Origin: Actinomycetes bacterium
GTDB lineage: Bacteria > Actinomycetota > Thermoleophilia > Solirubrobacterales > 70-9
NCBI GenBank assembly: GCA_023434465.1
Contig: JAEYSQ010000025.1
Span: 1-44,231, forward strand
Length of the DNA: 44,231 nt
Direction: 5' to 3'
Below are positions 32,591 through 40,504 of the stretch, in pieces. Each line of letters begins with the position of its first letter. The stretch's first letter is position 1. The translations under genes were made by a program, and so were the position numbers. The notes below the pieces were generated by a model. The model did no database searches and had not been told where the DNA came from. It saw only the letters and a list, made by a program, of their open reading frames with translations.

Positions 32591-33079
32591 ATGCGTGAGG
32601 TGCAGATCTATGGAGTCAGCTTCGACATGGTTGGCAAGCAGCCGATCGTGCTGCTGAAGACGATTGACGACAATCGCTACCTGCCGATCTGGATCGGACA
32701 TCCCGAAGCGGCGGCCATCCTGATGAAACTCCAGGGGGCAGACACGCCGCGGCCGATGACGCACGACCTGGTGGTCGACATGCTCGATCAGGTCGAAACC
32801 AAGGTCGAGCGGATCACGATCAACGAGCTTCGCGACAACACGTTCTTCGCGACGATCATCCTTTCCGTCAACGGCAGCGAGATCGAAATCGATTCCCGTC
32901 CCTCCGACGCGCTCGCGCTCGCGGTCCGGGTCCAGTCACCGATCTTCGTGGCCGAGGACGTGATCGAGGAATCGTCGATCGAGTTCGACCAGGGAATCGA
33001 GGACAACGAGCAAGTGGTCGAAAAGTTCAAGGACTTTCTCGACGACGTCTCACCCGAAGACTTCATGCAGGATTCCTGA
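32591..33079 (+). CDS. Bifunctional nuclease family protein (DUF151)
   Basis: The 162-residue product matches the DUF151/BFN layout: VQIYGVSFDMVGKQPIVLLK, YLPIWIGHPEAAAILMKLQG, RPMTHDLVVDMLD, and ITINELRDNTFFATIIL followed by IDSRPSDALALAVRVQSPIFV. Plant and mycobacterial-type relatives have been reported with DNase/RNase activity, and the family is strongly conserved in actinobacteria, but its cell role is unclear. The C-terminus is acidic. A consensus -10 sits right before the ATG. Confidence 0.9.
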   Translation: MREVQIYGVSFDMVGKQPIVLLKTIDDNRYLPIWIGHPEAAAILMKLQGADTPRPMTHDLVVDMLDQVETKVERITINELRDNTFFATIILSVNGSEIEIDSRPSDALALAVRVQSPIFVAEDVIEESSIEFDQGIEDNEQVVEKFKDFLDDVSPEDFMQDS

Positions 33080-33098
33080 GTCTCGGCAGTTGGTCGAG

Positions 33099-33134
33099 GG
33101 GTTCGGGACGGGGGAACACCCCAGACCCGAACCC
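33099..33134. terminator. Nested hairpin, probable two-way terminator
   Basis: GGGTTCGGG (33099-33107) pairs with CCCGAACCC (33126-33134). Inside, GGGG-AACA-CCCC (33111-33122) pairs too, separated by a 3x3 internal loop. It lies exactly between the convergent ends of the DUF151 gene and ddl copy 2. Confidence 0.65.
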
Positions 33135-33142
33135 TGCGGGAC

Positions 33143-34066
33143 CTAGCCATTGACGGCCAGGTCGAGGATTTTTTGGACCATTGCGTTGAAGTCGAGTCCG
33201 GCGGCTTCGGCGGCCTGGGGTAGGAGGGAGGTCTCGGTCAGACCCGGGATCGCGTTGATCTCCAGTACCTGCGGACCGCTTTCGCCGAGGATCAGGTCGA
33301 CCCGGGCGAAGCCGGAACAACCCAGGGCTTCGTAGGCGGCCAGCGCGACCCTTTCGACCTCGGTCGTCTCCCCGGCGGAGAGTTGGGCCGGGCACTCGAA
33401 GCTGGCCCCACCGATCTCGTAGCGGGCTTCGAAGTCGTAGGTCGGGCTTTCGGTCGGGATCGCTTCGACCACCGGGAGGGCCTCGCCGCCGAGCACCGAC
33501 ACAGCCAGCTCGCGGCCGCTAACCCAGGTTTCGAGCAGGGCACGGCTGTCATAGCTCAGCGCCGTGATCAGCGCGCCCGGAATCTGTTCCATCTCGGTAA
33601 CCACCTTCACTCCGAGCGAGGAACCCTGCGAACACGGTTTCGCAACCAGCGGCAATCCGACCCGTTCCACTGCCGCACCGAAGGTCGAAGCGGCGCCGAA
33701 GTCCCGGATCGCGGCCTCGCTGTAGGTGACCCAGCTCGGAGTCGGCAATCCGTGCTCCTGGAGGATGTACTTGGCGAGGCTCTTGTCCATGCACCTCTTG
33801 CAGGCGGCGACCCCGGGACCCGTATGGGGAATGCCGAGCAGCTCCAGAAGCGCCTGGACGGTGCCGTCCTCACCCTCGGTTCCATGTAGCGCGATGAAAG
33901 CCGCATCGGGACGGTTAGTCTCGAGGCTCGTAACGAGCTCCGGCCCCAGGTCGAGCACGTCCACCTCGTGGCCGAGATCGAGCAGCGCTTCGGTCACCCG
34001 CTGTCCGGACCGGATCGAGACCCCACGCTCGAGCGAGCGTCCGCCCTGAAGTAGCGCCACCTTCAC
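33143..34066 (-). CDS. ddl: D-alanine--D-alanine ligase (copy 2)
   Basis: The 307-residue ATP-grasp ligase begins KVALLQGGRSLERGVSIRSG. HGTEGEDGTVQALLEL, the lysine region VAKPCSQGSSLGVKVV, YDFEARYEIG with the D-Ala-type omega-loop Tyr, and VLEINAIPGLTE with its metal and ATP ligands follow. It is shorter than copy 1 (345 aa), close to the DdlB length, and differs from it throughout, so it is an old paralogue rather than a recent duplicate. The GTG start overlaps the aminotransferase stop (GTGA), so the two are coupled. Specificity for D-Ala in the second site is inferred from the Tyr. Confidence 0.93.
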   Translation of the reverse strand: MKVALLQGGRSLERGVSIRSGQRVTEALLDLGHEVDVLDLGPELVTSLETNRPDAAFIALHGTEGEDGTVQALLELLGIPHTGPGVAACKRCMDKSLAKYILQEHGLPTPSWVTYSEAAIRDFGAASTFGAAVERVGLPLVAKPCSQGSSLGVKVVTEMEQIPGALITALSYDSRALLETWVSGRELAVSVLGGEALPVVEAIPTESPTYDFEARYEIGGASFECPAQLSAGETTEVERVALAAYEALGCSGFARVDLILGESGPQVLEINAIPGLTETSLLPQAAEAAGLDFNAMVQKILDLAVNG

Positions 34067-35385
34067 GACGGATCCTCCCCGCCTGGACGCGGAGGAAGCC
34101 GCATCTCATCGGTTGAAGTCATCGTCTCGTAGAGCTTCAGCATCTCGCGGGCCACCTGCCCGATCCGGCGGATGCCCTCGATGATCTCGTCCTCTTTCAC
34201 ACCGGAGAAATTGAGTCGCATCGAGCTGGCACCGCGACCGTCGACATACGCATTGGGGCCGGGAACGAAGGCCACGTTCCGCGAGAGCGCCTTCGCCAGC
34301 AGGTCCTCGGTGCTCAACACATCCGGCATGGTCGCCCAGATGAACAGACCGCCGGCCGGCTTGTTCCAGGTTGCCCCGTGCGGAAAGTATTCGGCCATGG
34401 CGCTGATCATCACATCGCGCCGGGCCCGGTAGATCCCGGTCAGTTCGGAGACGTACTCGCGCCAGGCGCCGTCCCGGAAGAAGTGGCCGGCGAAATCCTG
34501 GGTCAGGGTCGAGGTGCAGAGGTCGGCAGCCTGCTTGCCGAGTACGACCTTCTCCCGGATCGGGGTCGGGGTGACCAGCCACCCGATCCGCAATCCGGCC
34601 GAAAGGATCTTCGAAAAGGTCCCGAGATACGCGACGAAGTTGCCACCGTCAAGGCTGTAAAGGGTCGGCAGGGGTTCACCCTCGAACCGGAGCAGGCCGT
34701 AGGGGTTGTCCTCGATCACGAGGATCTCCTTCTCGCGGGCGATCTCGACCAGCCGCCGGCGACGTTCCAGCGAAAGTGTGACCCCGCCGGGGTTCTGGAA
34801 GGTAGGGATCGAGTAGATGAACTTCGGTCGCCTTCCTTCCGCCTCCAGCCTTTCGAGCGTCTCCTCGAGCAGGTCGATCCGCATCCCGTTGGCGTCCATC
34901 TCGATCTGCCGGACATCCGCCTCGTAAGAGCAGAAGGTCGGGATCGCGCCGGGGTAGGTGGGGGCGTCGCAAATGATCACGTCGCCGGGGTCGATCAGCA
35001 CCTTGGTGATCAGGTCGATCGCCTGCTGGCCGCCGGTGGTCACCGTGACGTCCATCGCGTCGACCCGCGTGTTCTCGGCCGCCATCACTTCGACGATCTG
35101 TTCGCGAACCAGCATCGAGCCCTCGGTCGGGCCGTACTGGAGGACCTCGGCCACCGCGGTCTTCTCAATCCGAGACATCTCGGCCGCGAAGGCTTCGGCG
35201 GGGAAAGTGGAGGTGTCAGGCAACCCGCCGGCCAGAGAGATCACCTCCGGTCGAGCGGTGATCTCCATCATGTCCCGCATCGCGGAGGACCGCATCACCC
35301 GGGTTCGCTTCGCGAAAAGCGAGGCATACCGTTCGAGGTCTTTGGCCCGGGTCTGCTGACGCCGGGGAGGTGGAGAGGCCGCCAT
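34063..35385 (-). CDS. PLP-dependent class I/II aminotransferase (LysN/MocR-catalytic type)
   Basis: The product (440 aa from ATG 35385) is a fold-type I aminotransferase: ISLAGGLPDTSTFPAE, LQYGPTEGSMLVREQI, VTTGGQQAIDLI, YSIPTFQNPGGVTLS, IEDNPYGLLRF, and the PLP-lysine motif YLGTFSKILSAGLRIGW, then MRLNFSGV. These are typical of 2-aminoadipate/aromatic or branched-chain transaminases. There is no GntR DNA-binding domain. Coupling to ddl raises the possibility of a D-amino acid or wall link, but the fold and motifs are those of L-amino acid enzymes. The start is uncertain: AGAAGG abuts the ATG, and the frame is open 12 codons further, overlapping the divergent gene. Confidence 0.9.
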   Translation of the reverse strand: MAASPPPRRQQTRAKDLERYASLFAKRTRVMRSSAMRDMMEITARPEVISLAGGLPDTSTFPAEAFAAEMSRIEKTAVAEVLQYGPTEGSMLVREQIVEVMAAENTRVDAMDVTVTTGGQQAIDLITKVLIDPGDVIICDAPTYPGAIPTFCSYEADVRQIEMDANGMRIDLLEETLERLEAEGRRPKFIYSIPTFQNPGGVTLSLERRRRLVEIAREKEILVIEDNPYGLLRFEGEPLPTLYSLDGGNFVAYLGTFSKILSAGLRIGWLVTPTPIREKVVLGKQAADLCTSTLTQDFAGHFFRDGAWREYVSELTGIYRARRDVMISAMAEYFPHGATWNKPAGGLFIWATMPDVLSTEDLLAKALSRNVAFVPGPNAYVDGRGASSMRLNFSGVKEDEIIEGIRRIGQVAREMLKLYETMTSTDEMRLPPRPGGEDPS

Positions 35386-35831
35386 CCTTCTATTCTGCCG
35401 GTATCGGAACTTTCGAGACAATCTGCTTCGCCGTCGGAATCGGCATTGCGACCGGAATGATCGCCGGCACCACCGGGCTGGAAGGCTCGGCCCGCGGACG
35501 CATGGCCGTTCTCGCCGGCATCATCGGCGCGGTCCTGGGCTATCTCGGAGCTTCAGTTCTTGACGGCACGACCGTGATCGGAGCGCTGGTCTCCGCGGCC
35601 GCCGCCGTGTTCGCCACCGCCGTCGTTTCGGACGTAATCGCCGGCGCCCAGCGACGGGGCGCAACCTGGGCTCTCTCCGTGATCATCGTCTTCGCGGCGC
35701 TGGTGATCGCGATCATCTGTGTCGTGGTCCCGGTCTTCGCGATCCTTCCCGCCATCTTCCTCGCCTATCTCGCCTGGCGCCGACGCCAACAGGCCGACCG
35801 CAAACACGCCGGTCTTCGCGTCCTCCGCTAG
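35370..35831 (+). CDS. Small polytopic membrane protein, unknown function
   Basis: The 153-residue product has four or so hydrophobic segments (about 15-35, 45-65, 70-92, 103-135) and a basic tail WRRRQQADRKHAGLRVLR. I recognise no family. The GTG at 35370 overlaps the divergent aminotransferase start by 16 bp and has GGAG directly against it; a start closer to the first helix, such as the ATG in TGMIAG, would remove the first membrane segment, so the upstream start is kept. The phosphodiesterase gene follows after 8 bp, so they probably share a transcript. Confidence 0.65.
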   Translation: MERPPSFYSAGIGTFETICFAVGIGIATGMIAGTTGLEGSARGRMAVLAGIIGAVLGYLGASVLDGTTVIGALVSAAAAVFATAVVSDVIAGAQRRGATWALSVIIVFAALVIAIICVVVPVFAILPAIFLAYLAWRRRQQADRKHAGLRVLR

Positions 35832-35839
35832 GGAACCCA

Positions 35840-37435
35840 GTGGCCAAAAAGCTGGTCCTCGCCTACGTCGACTCGCTCCGGACCGACATGCTCCGGCAGA
35901 CGATCGATGAAGGCCGCGCGCCGACCTTCAGCCGCCTGCTCAAGCGCGGCACCCTGATCGAGGATTGCGTTTCGTCTTTTCCGTCGGTGACCCCGGTCGC
36001 TTCCGCCGAGATGGTTACCGGGAAGGCCTCCGAGGATCACTGGATCAGCGGCATGAACTGGTTCCACCGGGCGGAGCGACGTTACGTCGAGTACGGCTCG
36101 TCGCTCGAGGCGACCCGTGCCTTCGGGCTGTTCCGCTCGCTGCATGACCTCGTCTACAACATGAACATGGCTCACCTGAGCCCCTCGGTCGAGACCGTCT
36201 TCGAGACGCTCGATGACGCGGAAGTCCGCACCGCTTCGACTCCGTTCCTTATCTACCGGGGCCGCCACCGGCATGACGTGAACCTGGAAGGAATCACCGG
36301 GAAGGCGATCGAGGCGGGGCTGCTCAAGTTCGACTACGGAACCTGGGGGCCGAAGGAACTCTTTTACGGCGATCTCTACTCGTCGATGGAAACGAGCTGC
36401 AAGCCCAGTTCGATCCCGGGCAAGCGTGACCTGTACTCGGCCTGCTGCGGAGCCGAACTGATCTCGCGCGATGCCTTCGATTTCATGCTGCTCGCCTTCC
36501 CCGACAACGACAACTACTCGCACCGGCACGGACCGCTGGCTTCGGTGCGATCGATCGAGCGCGCCGACTACTGCATGGCGGAAGTGATCCGTGCTTCCGG
36601 CGGGGTGGAGCCATTCCTTGCAGAACACGCCCTGATCCTGCTGGCCGATCACGCCCACACCGCGGTCGAGGACACCTTTGACGTGATCGAGTGGCTGAAC
36701 CGCAAGTGGAAGGTGCTGCCACCTTCGTCTGAGTTGCCGGCCGAGGCCGAACTCGCGGTCAGTCCGACATCGCGCGCCGCCCACATTTACCTGTTGGCCG
36801 AACAGGACAACCCGGTCCGCCACCGGCGGATCCGCGAGCACCTGACCGGACTCGACGGCACGGAACTCCTGGCCTGGACCGAGCGGGACGGTCAGCCGGT
36901 TGCCCGCTCACCGAAACCGGGTCACATCGAGCCGGGAAACGTGGCGGTGGTGGAACGGGCAGGCCGGCGTCTGGATTTCTTCCCGCTGGCCGGTGGCGCC
37001 CCCGCCCCCGGACCATCCACCGCTGCCCCGCCTTCGACCGAAGGTCGTGAAACGGTGACCGACCGGCGCGGCAGGCGGTGGAGCATCAGCGGCAACATCG
37101 AGGCTCTGGGAGCTTCGGTCGAGGCTGGCCGGATCGAGATGACCGATTACCCCGACGGCCTCGGCCGCCTCTGGTCGGCTCTGGTCGCCCCTCACGGCGG
37201 TGACATCATCGTCTCGCTCGGCCTCGGCTACGAATGCGTCGACTGGGGAGGGACCGCCCATGTGCCGGGGGGAAGCCACGGTTCACTTCGCCGCGAGGAT
37301 TCCGCCGGACCCCTCCTCTTCGTGGGCTGCGGACCAGACTCGCCGGACCCGGAGACCGCCACACTCCACCAGGCCCGCCAGCAATGGGGCCTCCAGGATG
37401 TAGCCCCGATCATCCGAGACTTCTTCGGGACTTAA
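35840..37435 (+). CDS. Alkaline-phosphatase-superfamily type I phosphodiesterase/nucleotide pyrophosphatase
   Basis: The 531-residue product starts KKLVLAYVDSLRTDML, with the first metal-binding Asp. SSFPSVTPVASAEMVTG carries the nucleophile Thr/Ser. LLAFPDNDNYSHRHGP (Asp and His ligands) and ALILLADHAHTAVED (Asp-His metal pair) follow. This is the type I phosphodiesterase/NPP fold. There is no clear signal peptide or membrane helix, so it is probably cytoplasmic. The C-terminal third (about 370-531) is Pro/Gly-rich with a separate beta-type region and was not matched. The substrate is unknown. The start is GTG with AGGGAA upstream; the end faces ymdB. Confidence 0.85.
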   Translation: MAKKLVLAYVDSLRTDMLRQTIDEGRAPTFSRLLKRGTLIEDCVSSFPSVTPVASAEMVTGKASEDHWISGMNWFHRAERRYVEYGSSLEATRAFGLFRSLHDLVYNMNMAHLSPSVETVFETLDDAEVRTASTPFLIYRGRHRHDVNLEGITGKAIEAGLLKFDYGTWGPKELFYGDLYSSMETSCKPSSIPGKRDLYSACCGAELISRDAFDFMLLAFPDNDNYSHRHGPLASVRSIERADYCMAEVIRASGGVEPFLAEHALILLADHAHTAVEDTFDVIEWLNRKWKVLPPSSELPAEAELAVSPTSRAAHIYLLAEQDNPVRHRRIREHLTGLDGTELLAWTERDGQPVARSPKPGHIEPGNVAVVERAGRRLDFFPLAGGAPAPGPSTAAPPSTEGRETVTDRRGRRWSISGNIEALGASVEAGRIEMTDYPDGLGRLWSALVAPHGGDIIVSLGLGYECVDWGGTAHVPGGSHGSLRREDSAGPLLFVGCGPDSPDPETATLHQARQQWGLQDVAPIIRDFFGT

Positions 37436-37457
37436 CTTCAAGTCGGGCGGTAGGTCG

Positions 37458-38255
37458 TCAGGGAGCCGGTTCGAGGATCTGCTGGAAGCTGGTGGCGCGT
37501 CCGTCGTCGTCGATTTCGATCGCCGCTCCCATCACCCACACGTCTTCGGTTGCCGACTCGAAGCGGACCGGCATGTTGGTGCGCATCTTCTCGATCACCT
37601 GTTCCTTCTTGACTCCGAGAACCGAATCGCGGGCCCCGGTCATGCCGACGTCGGAGATGAACGCTGTACCCCGGGGAAGTACCCGGCCGTCAGCAGTCGG
37701 CACGTGGGTGTGAGTCCCGAGCACGGCCGAAACGCGGCCGTCGAGGAACCAGCCCATCGCCACCTTCTCGCTGGTCACTTCACCGTGGAAGTCGACGATC
37801 ACCGTGTCGACCCCATCCTTCTCGAACTGGTTCAGGATCAGGTCGGCCTCGTCGAAGGGGGAGCGGGCGGCGTCGAGGCCGATCATCCCGATCAGATTGA
37901 CCACCCCGACTTTCCGGGCTCGCGAACCGTCAGCCGGAGCGACCTCGATCACGCAGTGCCCCTTGCCCGGATTCGCCCGGCGGTAGTTGGCCGGCCGCAC
38001 CACCCGCTCTGCCCGGTCGAGGTACTCCCAGCTGTCCCGCTGCCGATAGGTGTGGTTGCCGAGCGTGATCACGTCGGCACCGCAGTCGAAGATCTCCCTC
38101 GCGGTCTTCTCGGTGATGCCGAGCCCGCCGGCCGAGTTCTCGCCGTTGACCACGATCAGGTCGGGGGCATGCTGTTCCCGCAGGCGCGGCATCACCGAAG
38201 CGAGGCCCTTCCGGCCCGGACTGCCAACCACGTCGCCTATGAACAGAACCTTCAC
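37458..38255 (-). CDS. ymdB: YmdB-family metallophosphoesterase (2',3'-cyclic nucleotide phosphodiesterase-like)
   Basis: The 265-residue product has the metal ligands in order: MKVLFIGDVVGSPGR, VNGENSAGGLGIT, ITLGNHTYRQR, VDFHGEVTSEK and LGTHTHVPTAD, ending FISDVGMTG. This is the YmdB/TIGR00282 pattern, known in Bacillus for cAMP phosphodiesterase activity and effects on biofilm genes. A GTG start and a TAGGGT box seven bases before it indicate a leaderless mRNA. It is divergent from the ABC transporter with only 37 bp between. Confidence 0.94.
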   Translation of the reverse strand: MKVLFIGDVVGSPGRKGLASVMPRLREQHAPDLIVVNGENSAGGLGITEKTAREIFDCGADVITLGNHTYRQRDSWEYLDRAERVVRPANYRRANPGKGHCVIEVAPADGSRARKVGVVNLIGMIGLDAARSPFDEADLILNQFEKDGVDTVIVDFHGEVTSEKVAMGWFLDGRVSAVLGTHTHVPTADGRVLPRGTAFISDVGMTGARDSVLGVKKEQVIEKMRTNMPVRFESATEDVWVMGAAIEIDDDGRATSFQQILEPAP

Positions 38256-38292
38256 CGGACCGACCCTAGCGTCATGTCGTAGGTTCCCACGA
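38256..38292. promoter_or_regulatory. 37-bp divergent promoter pair between ymdB and the ABC ATPase gene
   Basis: TAGGGT (minus, 38263-38268) ends seven bases before the ymdB GTG, and TAGGTT (plus, 38280-38285) ends seven bases before the ABC GTG. The two -10 boxes are 11 bp apart. There is no space for separate operators or ribosome sites. Confidence 0.4.
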
Positions 38293-39027
38293 GTGAAACC
38301 TCAGGTGAAAGGCCCGGCTCTGGCTGCCCGGGGGGTCAGCAAGTCATTCGACGGCCGGGTCGCACTGGACCGAATCGACTTCGAGGTCGGAGCCGGCGAG
38401 GTCGTGGCGCTGATCGGCCCGAACGGCGCCGGCAAGACCACGCTGCTCTCGATCTTGGCCGGGATCGCCGCGCCCGACGCCGGCGAGGTGTCCGGCAACG
38501 GCGTCGCCTGGGTTCCTCAACAAGCGGCCCTCTACCGGCGTCTCAGCGTTCGGGAGAACCTGTTGCTCTTCGCTCACCTCCAGCATGACGCCGGTCAGAC
38601 CAGCGAACGACCGCAGGCGATGGTCACCCGGATGCTCGAGCTGACTTCCCTGGGCGAACGGGCCGACGACAGGGTCGGGGAACTTTCTGGAGGAAACCAG
38701 CAGCGGGTCAACATCGCGATCGGGCTGATGGCGGGCCCTTCGGTGTTGCTGCTCGACGAACCCAGTGTCGGTCTCGACCCGGCCCAGCGCGAGAAGCTCT
38801 GGAGCTTCGTACTCGGACTCGTCGAGCAGGGGACCGCGGTCGCGTTCTCGACCCACGACATCCAGGAAGCCGAGCGGTACGCGGAGCGGATCGTGGTGGT
38901 CGCCGAGGGCGAAGGCATCTTCAGTGGCACCGCGAACGGTCTTCGTGAAGCGGTCGAGTCCGGTGGTGGGGCGGGCGGAGACCTCGAGACTTCGTTCCTC
39001 TCCTACCTCCGCGAGCGGGGCCACTGA
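38293..39027 (+). CDS. ABC transporter ATP-binding protein
   Basis: The 244-residue ATPase has Walker A GPNGAGKTTLLSIL, a Q-loop (VPQQAALYRRLSVRENL), the signature LSGGNQQRVNIAIGLM, Walker B VLLLDEPSVGLDP and the H-loop FSTHDIQEAERYA. This is the DRA/NatA-type drug or lipid exporter family. The GTG start follows a TAGGTT box by seven bases. Its stop overlaps the permease ATG (TGATG), so the two form one transporter. Confidence 0.95.
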   Translation: MKPQVKGPALAARGVSKSFDGRVALDRIDFEVGAGEVVALIGPNGAGKTTLLSILAGIAAPDAGEVSGNGVAWVPQQAALYRRLSVRENLLLFAHLQHDAGQTSERPQAMVTRMLELTSLGERADDRVGELSGGNQQRVNIAIGLMAGPSVLLLDEPSVGLDPAQREKLWSFVLGLVEQGTAVAFSTHDIQEAERYAERIVVVAEGEGIFSGTANGLREAVESGGGAGGDLETSFLSYLRERGH

Positions 39028-40370
39028 TGCGCTGGCTGCTGCTCAAGGACCTGCAGATCCTCCGCCGCTCGCCGCTGCAGCTGGCGCTGCTGGTCATCTA
39101 TCCGGTTCTGATCGCTCTGCTGGTCGGCTTCGCGATGACTCGTGACGGTGAACAGACCACGGTCGCCCTCTACAACGCGATGCCGGCCGGTTCACCGCTC
39201 GGCATCGGAGGGGAGCAGGTCGACGGCGACGAGATCCGCGATCAGCTCTGCGATCGGGTCGAGTGTCTCGAAGCGGACAGCACCGCGGACGCGACGAAGA
39301 TGGTCGAATCCGGCGAGGCCACCGCGGCGGTGATCCTCCCTGAGGATCTCGGCGACAAGATCCTTTCGCTCGCTTCGTTGAACCCCCAGTCGCCCGAGGT
39401 CCAGGTCATCGTCAACGGATCGAACACGGTCGAAAACGAAGTGACCGCCGACCGGATCGACGCGATGCTTTCCGAAGCGAACCTGCTCCTCGCGAAGCGG
39501 CTCTCGGAGGCCGCCAATCAGTACCTCGACCTGATCCTCCAGGGCGGCCAGTTCAATCTCTTCGGCCAGGAGCTCGAGGTGCTGGGACTCAAGAAGAGCG
39601 AGCAGATCCTCAAGCGACTGGAGAACAAGGTCCCGGCCGGGACCGATCGCGAAGAGCTTCGGCGAGCGATCCGGTTTGCCGGGTTGGCCACCGACAACCT
39701 CGATCTCGCGGGCCCGCTGCTGACCGCGATCACCCAGCCGATCAAGGCCGAGAAGGTCGAGGTCGGCGAAGAGGCGCCTTCGCTCGACACCTTTGCGGTC
39801 GGGGTGACGGTGACCTTCGCCCTGATGTTCGTGACCGTGCTGCTGGTCGCCGGGTCTCTCGCTCTCGAGAGAGAGGAGAACGCCTTCACCCGGCTGACCG
39901 CCGGACTCGTCTCGAGGCTTCAGATTCTGGTCGCGAAGATCGGGTTGGGGACCGTGATCGGGTTCGGGGTCGCACTGATCCTGATCGCCGGTCTCGGATT
40001 GTTCGTGGGGATCGAATGGGGGAGAGCGCCTTACTGGCTGCTCGCGCTCCTCTTCGGGGCGGCCGCCTTCTCGGCTGGCGGCGCAGCGCTCGGTTCGGCC
40101 GCCCGGGAGGTACGTGCCGCGACCCTGGCCGCGGTGATGATCTGCCTGCCGGTCGCTTTGCTCTCCCTGGTTCCCGATGACGCCGTCGGCCCGGCGATCG
40201 AAACGGTGATCTCGGTGGTCAGCGCGGCTTTCCCCTTCAAACCGGCCCTCGACGCGATAACCAGCGGCCTCGAGATCTCCGGCTCATCGATCTGGCTCAA
40301 CTACCTCCACCTGGCGATCCTCACCACCGCCTACACGGCGTTGGCCCGTCTCGCCCTTCGGAGGTTCTGA
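39027..40370 (+). CDS. ABC-2 type transporter permease
   Basis: The 447-residue membrane partner has one N-terminal helix (LALLVIYPVLIALLVGFAM, about 18-36), a long outer domain (about 45-255, with an acidic, helical stretch), and about five C-terminal helices in the ABC-2/NatB pattern, including LERKEN-like LALEREENAFTRLTAGLVS. It exports an unknown substrate with the preceding ATPase. No neighbouring gene points to the cargo. Confidence 0.9.
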   Translation: MRWLLLKDLQILRRSPLQLALLVIYPVLIALLVGFAMTRDGEQTTVALYNAMPAGSPLGIGGEQVDGDEIRDQLCDRVECLEADSTADATKMVESGEATAAVILPEDLGDKILSLASLNPQSPEVQVIVNGSNTVENEVTADRIDAMLSEANLLLAKRLSEAANQYLDLILQGGQFNLFGQELEVLGLKKSEQILKRLENKVPAGTDREELRRAIRFAGLATDNLDLAGPLLTAITQPIKAEKVEVGEEAPSLDTFAVGVTVTFALMFVTVLLVAGSLALEREENAFTRLTAGLVSRLQILVAKIGLGTVIGFGVALILIAGLGLFVGIEWGRAPYWLLALLFGAAAFSAGGAALGSAAREVRAATLAAVMICLPVALLSLVPDDAVGPAIETVISVVSAAFPFKPALDAITSGLEISGSSIWLNYLHLAILTTAYTALARLALRRF

Positions 40371-40392
40371 CCGAGCTGGATCGGGCTCAGAG

Positions 40393-40467
40393 TCCGGTGT
40401 GGGTGTGCCCGTCACGGGCCTTCGGGGGAGCGAAGCGACGGACCGTGAGGGGCACACCCGCACCGGA
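40393..40467 (+). terminator. 75-nt near-perfect palindrome before hemB
   Basis: The arms 40393-40417 and 40443-40467 (25 nt each) pair at 23 Watson-Crick positions plus one G-U wobble. An inner stem, CTTCG (40420-40424) with CGAAG (40431-40435), sits in the loop. It is far stronger than needed for termination and lacks a U-tract. It may end the ABC transcript or form a leader or cruciform structure. Confidence 0.6.
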
Positions 40468-40492
40468 CCACAACCATCAACGCTCGTCCACC

Positions 40493-40498
40493 TACACT
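40493..40498 (+). promoter_or_regulatory. Putative -10 box (TACACT) of hemB
   Basis: TACACT ends six bases before the ATG at 40505, so transcription would start on the start codon itself. No ribosome site is seen. Confidence 0.35.
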
Positions 40499-40504
40499 TG
40501 AACC

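Noticed and set aside
37441..37450. AGTCGGGCGG after the phosphodiesterase gene as a fifth copy of the 22-bp repeat
   Set aside because: Only about ten bases match, and the same string type also occurs by chance inside coding DNA near 15222.
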